Assembly: GCA_029880545.1 (NCBI GenBank) | Contig: JAOUOD010000002.1 | Coordinates: forward strand, 1-64,000 | Reading direction: 5' to 3' | Origin: Gammaproteobacteria bacterium | Lineage (GTDB): Bacteria > Pseudomonadota > Gammaproteobacteria > Acidiferrobacterales > SZUA-150 | Length of the DNA: 64,000 bases | Shown here: piece after piece, positions 61,710-64,000 of the stretch | How positions within the stretch are numbered: the first letter of the stretch is position 1 | Layout: every line of letters starts with the position of its first letter | The notes under the pieces: model-generated | What the model saw: the letters and a program-made list of their open reading frames with translations, nothing else | Told to the model about the DNA's origin: nothing | Databases searched by the model: none | Made by a program: the position numbers and the translations under genes

Positions 61710-62891
61710 ATGACTGAACATGTAATGAATACCTACGGCAGACTCCCGGTCAGCTTCGTCCGCGGCGAAGGCGCATGGCTGTGGGACGAGCAAGGCAACA
61801 AGTATCTTGATGCTGTTGGCGGTATTGCCGTGTGCAACCTGGGACACTGTCATCCGGCAGTAACCGCCGCCATCCAGGACCAGGCGGCTACGCTCATGCA
61901 TACGTCCAACTGGTATGGCATTCCGTTACAGGAACAGCTTGCGGACAGGCTATGCGAACTGTCCGGCATGGAGCGTGCATTCTTTTCCAATTCAGGCGCC
62001 GAAGCCAACGAAGCGGCAATCAAAATTGCCCGCCTTTATGGTCATAACAAGGGCATCCTGAACCCGACTATTATTGTGACTGAAGGCAGTTTTCACGGCC
62101 GCACCATGGCCACCCTGACTGCCACCGGCAACCGCAAGGTGCAGGCCGGTTTTGAGCCACTGGTAAGTGGTTTCGTTCGTGTTCCGTTTAATGATATTGA
62201 AGCCGTATCCCTGGCTGGCACCAATAACCACGACATTGTGGCAATCCTGGTTGAGCCGGTTGAAGGCGAAGGCGGCGTGATCGCACCTGACGAAGATTAC
62301 CTCAAGAATTTGCGCAAGCTTTGCGATGAAAAAGGCTGGCTGCTGATGCTCGACGAAATTCAGACTGGCATGGGTCGCACCGGTCAGTGGTTTGCCTGCC
62401 AGCATGAAGACGTCATACCCGATGTCATGACGCTGGCCAAGGGCCTGGGCAATGGTTTTCCCGTCGGTGCCTGCCTGGCCCGGGGAATTGCCGCCGAAAC
62501 CCTCAAGCCTGGCAACCACGGTTCTACCTTTGGCGGTAACCCGCTGGCCTGTCGCACGGCGCTGGCCGTCATTGAAACCATGAACAAGGAAAACATTCCG
62601 GCCACAGCAGCAGCTACCGGGGCACGGATTGTTGCGCGACTGCAGTCCGGGCTCACCAAGGTTGCCGGCATCAAAACCATACGCCATAAAGGCATGCTGA
62701 TAGGCATTGAGCTGAATCGTGAATGCGGAGAGCTGATGCAGAAAGCGCTGCAACAGGGTTTGCTCATCAATGTAACAGCAATGAACATCGTCAGGTTGCT
62801 GCCGCCACTTAACCTGACCAACGAAGAAGCCGATCAGCTTGCCGATGGCCTGGTCAGCCTGTTGGCCGACTATCTTGCCGCGGCAGCCTGA
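61710..62891 (+). CDS. argD: Acetylornithine aminotransferase
   Basis: A class III aminotransferase of 393 residues that converts N-acetylglutamate semialdehyde to N-acetylornithine. Features: GAWLWDEQGNKYLDAVGGIA, FFSNSGAEANEAAIKIAR, VEPVEGEGGV, LLMLDEIQTGMGRTG and the PLP Lys in TLAKGLGNGFPVGA. ATG 61710 fits the family; the longer frame from 61644 would include the leader hairpin. argF follows after 23 bases, so both are cotranscribed. Confidence 0.96.
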   Translation: MTEHVMNTYGRLPVSFVRGEGAWLWDEQGNKYLDAVGGIAVCNLGHCHPAVTAAIQDQAATLMHTSNWYGIPLQEQLADRLCELSGMERAFFSNSGAEANEAAIKIARLYGHNKGILNPTIIVTEGSFHGRTMATLTATGNRKVQAGFEPLVSGFVRVPFNDIEAVSLAGTNNHDIVAILVEPVEGEGGVIAPDEDYLKNLRKLCDEKGWLLMLDEIQTGMGRTGQWFACQHEDVIPDVMTLAKGLGNGFPVGACLARGIAAETLKPGNHGSTFGGNPLACRTALAVIETMNKENIPATAAATGARIVARLQSGLTKVAGIKTIRHKGMLIGIELNRECGELMQKALQQGLLINVTAMNIVRLLPPLNLTNEEADQLADGLVSLLADYLAAAA

Positions 62892-62914
62892 CCGGATATT
62901 GCGGGCGAAAAACC

Positions 62915-63838
62915 ATGAACACGCGTCATTTTCTGTCACTAGCCGATATTTCCAGCGATGAATTCCGCGCCATCATTGATCGCGCCATTCACCTGAAGTC
63001 GCTGCGTAACCGGGGCATTGCCCATACTCCGCTGCAACATCGCATGCTCGCCCTGGTGTTTGATAAATCCTCCACCAGGACGCGAGTGTCATTTGAAACC
63101 GGCATGACCCAGCTTGGTGGCAACAGCATGTTCCTGTCGCCTCGCGACACCCAGCTTGGGCGCGGCGAACCAATTGAAGATACGGCCCGGGTATTATCAC
63201 GCATGGTCGATGCCATCGTTGTGCGCACCCATGCTCATCATGACATTGAAACCCTGTCCACACACTCGCGTGTGCCGGTAATCAATGCCCTGACAGATGA
63301 TTACCACCCGTGCCAGCTGCTAGCCGACATGCAGACCTGGGTCGAGCACCGGGGTGACGTGGCTGGCAAGACGGCGGCCTGGATTGGTGACGGCAACAAT
63401 GTCTGCCACTCCTGGATGAACGCGGCGCGCATGCTCGGGTTCCGGCTGCGCATCGCCACGCCCAAAGGTTACGAACCGTCTGCAACCATGATTGAGCGCT
63501 GCAAGGACAGTATTGAGCTGACCAACAACCCGATGGAAGCCGCAGCAGCAGCTGACACGGTGGTCACCGACACCTGGGCCAGTATGGGCCAGGAGCAGGA
63601 AAAGGAAGCGCGCGAGCATGCGTTTACCGGTTTCATTGTTGATGAAAAGCTGATGGCTGCAGCCGCCAGTGATGCGATCTTCATGCACTGCCTGCCGGCC
63701 TACCGCGGCAGCGAAGTCAGTACCGCCGTGATTGACGGGCCGCAAAGCGTTGTCTGGGATGAGGCAGAAAACCGTTTGCATGCGCAAAAAGCCTTGCTCG
63801 AGATGCTGCTGGCACCGGAATCATTCGGGCAGCAATAA
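62915..63838 (+). CDS. argF: Ornithine carbamoyltransferase
   Basis: Forms citrulline from ornithine and carbamoyl phosphate. The 307-residue chain contains the carbamoyl-phosphate site STRTR (in FDKSSTRTRVSFETGMTQLG), HPCQLLAD, the ornithine-side TDTWASMG and HCLPAYRGSEV. ATG 62915 is normal. It is the second gene after argD; argG, acting next in the pathway, lies separately at 23.4-24.6 kb. Confidence 0.97.
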   Translation: MNTRHFLSLADISSDEFRAIIDRAIHLKSLRNRGIAHTPLQHRMLALVFDKSSTRTRVSFETGMTQLGGNSMFLSPRDTQLGRGEPIEDTARVLSRMVDAIVVRTHAHHDIETLSTHSRVPVINALTDDYHPCQLLADMQTWVEHRGDVAGKTAAWIGDGNNVCHSWMNAARMLGFRLRIATPKGYEPSATMIERCKDSIELTNNPMEAAAAADTVVTDTWASMGQEQEKEAREHAFTGFIVDEKLMAAAASDAIFMHCLPAYRGSEVSTAVIDGPQSVVWDEAENRLHAQKALLEMLLAPESFGQQ

Positions 63839-63931
63839 CTGCCGATGAGACTATTGATCACACCAGGCCCTGCGTCCGGACCAACCGAATGCTATTCTTG
63901 CCGAATAACCTGACAACAGTGCATAACGACA

Positions 63932-64000
63932 TTGAGCGAACTTCTCTCTCTTAAGGATATCAAGTGCAGCATAGACGGCCTGACCGTGGTCAATGGCGTC
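63932..64000 (+). CDS. Start of a probable ABC-type ATPase (partial)
   Basis: Only 23 codons are visible, from TTG 63932, the single usable start after an in-frame stop at 63911-63913. The residues LSELLSLKDIKCSIDGLTVV then NGV resemble the first strand of ABC transporter ATPases, where the Walker A loop follows about ten residues later. The Walker motif lies outside the window, so the assignment is tentative. No clear ribosome binding site is seen. Confidence 0.4.
   Translation, partial: MSELLSLKDIKCSIDGLTVVNGV

Overview
The window looks like chromosomal DNA of a free-living gammaproteobacterium. Supporting this are full-length housekeeping genes (dcd, mrp, metG, nth, argG, gloA, argD, argF), an oxygen-independent ubiquinone set (ubiU, ubiV, ubiT plus ubiD), two c-di-GMP proteins, a MotY-like protein and short operons with ATGA overlaps. 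GC content is moderately high. Only the first ~250 bases are clearly mobile: the start of an IS3-family element running off the left edge. I saw no rRNA, no tRNA, no CRISPR array and no phage block.

Layout. 0-10.7 kb: IS3 fragment, dcd, small exported proteins, mrp, metG, a membrane GGDEF/EAL protein and a class III nucleotide cyclase. 10.9-13.2 kb: rnfB-nth-FIST operon. 13.5-18.7 kb: a multinuclear iron oxidase (MNIO) operon. It encodes a secreted peptide with five EGKCG motifs (HvfA type), its DUF692 modification enzyme, the DUF2063 partner, an FMN glutamate-synthase-like oxidoreductase, a DoxX protein and an ArsS-family radical SAM enzyme. 18.75-21.3 kb: a 9-bp tandem repeat, a near-consensus sigma-54 promoter, a small secreted two-cysteine protein, a periplasmic rhodanese and a divergently encoded sigma-54 activator with a cysteine-rich PAS domain. 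21.4-25.8 kb: argG-gloA-small membrane protein-two glycosyltransferases, and a MotY-like protein.

26-32.6 kb: a YhcC-like radical SAM gene with ubiU and ubiV, a convergent ubiT, then ubiD and a B12-binding-type radical SAM gene. 32.7-36.6 kb: LTA-synthase-type sulfatase, sialidase-fold protein and membrane protein in one operon. 36.6-44.6 kb: a second GGDEF/EAL protein, envelope proteins, an AEC transporter and an orphan histidine kinase. 44.6-53 kb: a TetR operon with two perfect palindromic operators, a papain-family lipoprotein with a CRP-like site upstream, an aldolase-fold PLP enzyme, RNA-binding and cold-shock proteins, and small hypothetical proteins. 53.4-58.5 kb: a pyruvate dehydrogenase operon (E1 alpha, E1 beta) whose E2 and E3 are fused in one chain. 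59-64 kb: a DOMON lipoprotein, a 34-residue membrane peptide beside a PuuD-like membrane protein, a dienelactone-hydrolase fold lacking its catalytic residues, argD-argF and the start of a probable ABC ATPase.

The strongest candidate for an undescribed system is 13.4-21.3 kb. It joins an MNIO copper-peptide operon carrying two unexpected redox or radical enzymes to an adjacent, apparently sigma-54-controlled periplasmic rhodanese module. Functions are inferred from recognised family motifs; no database search was run.
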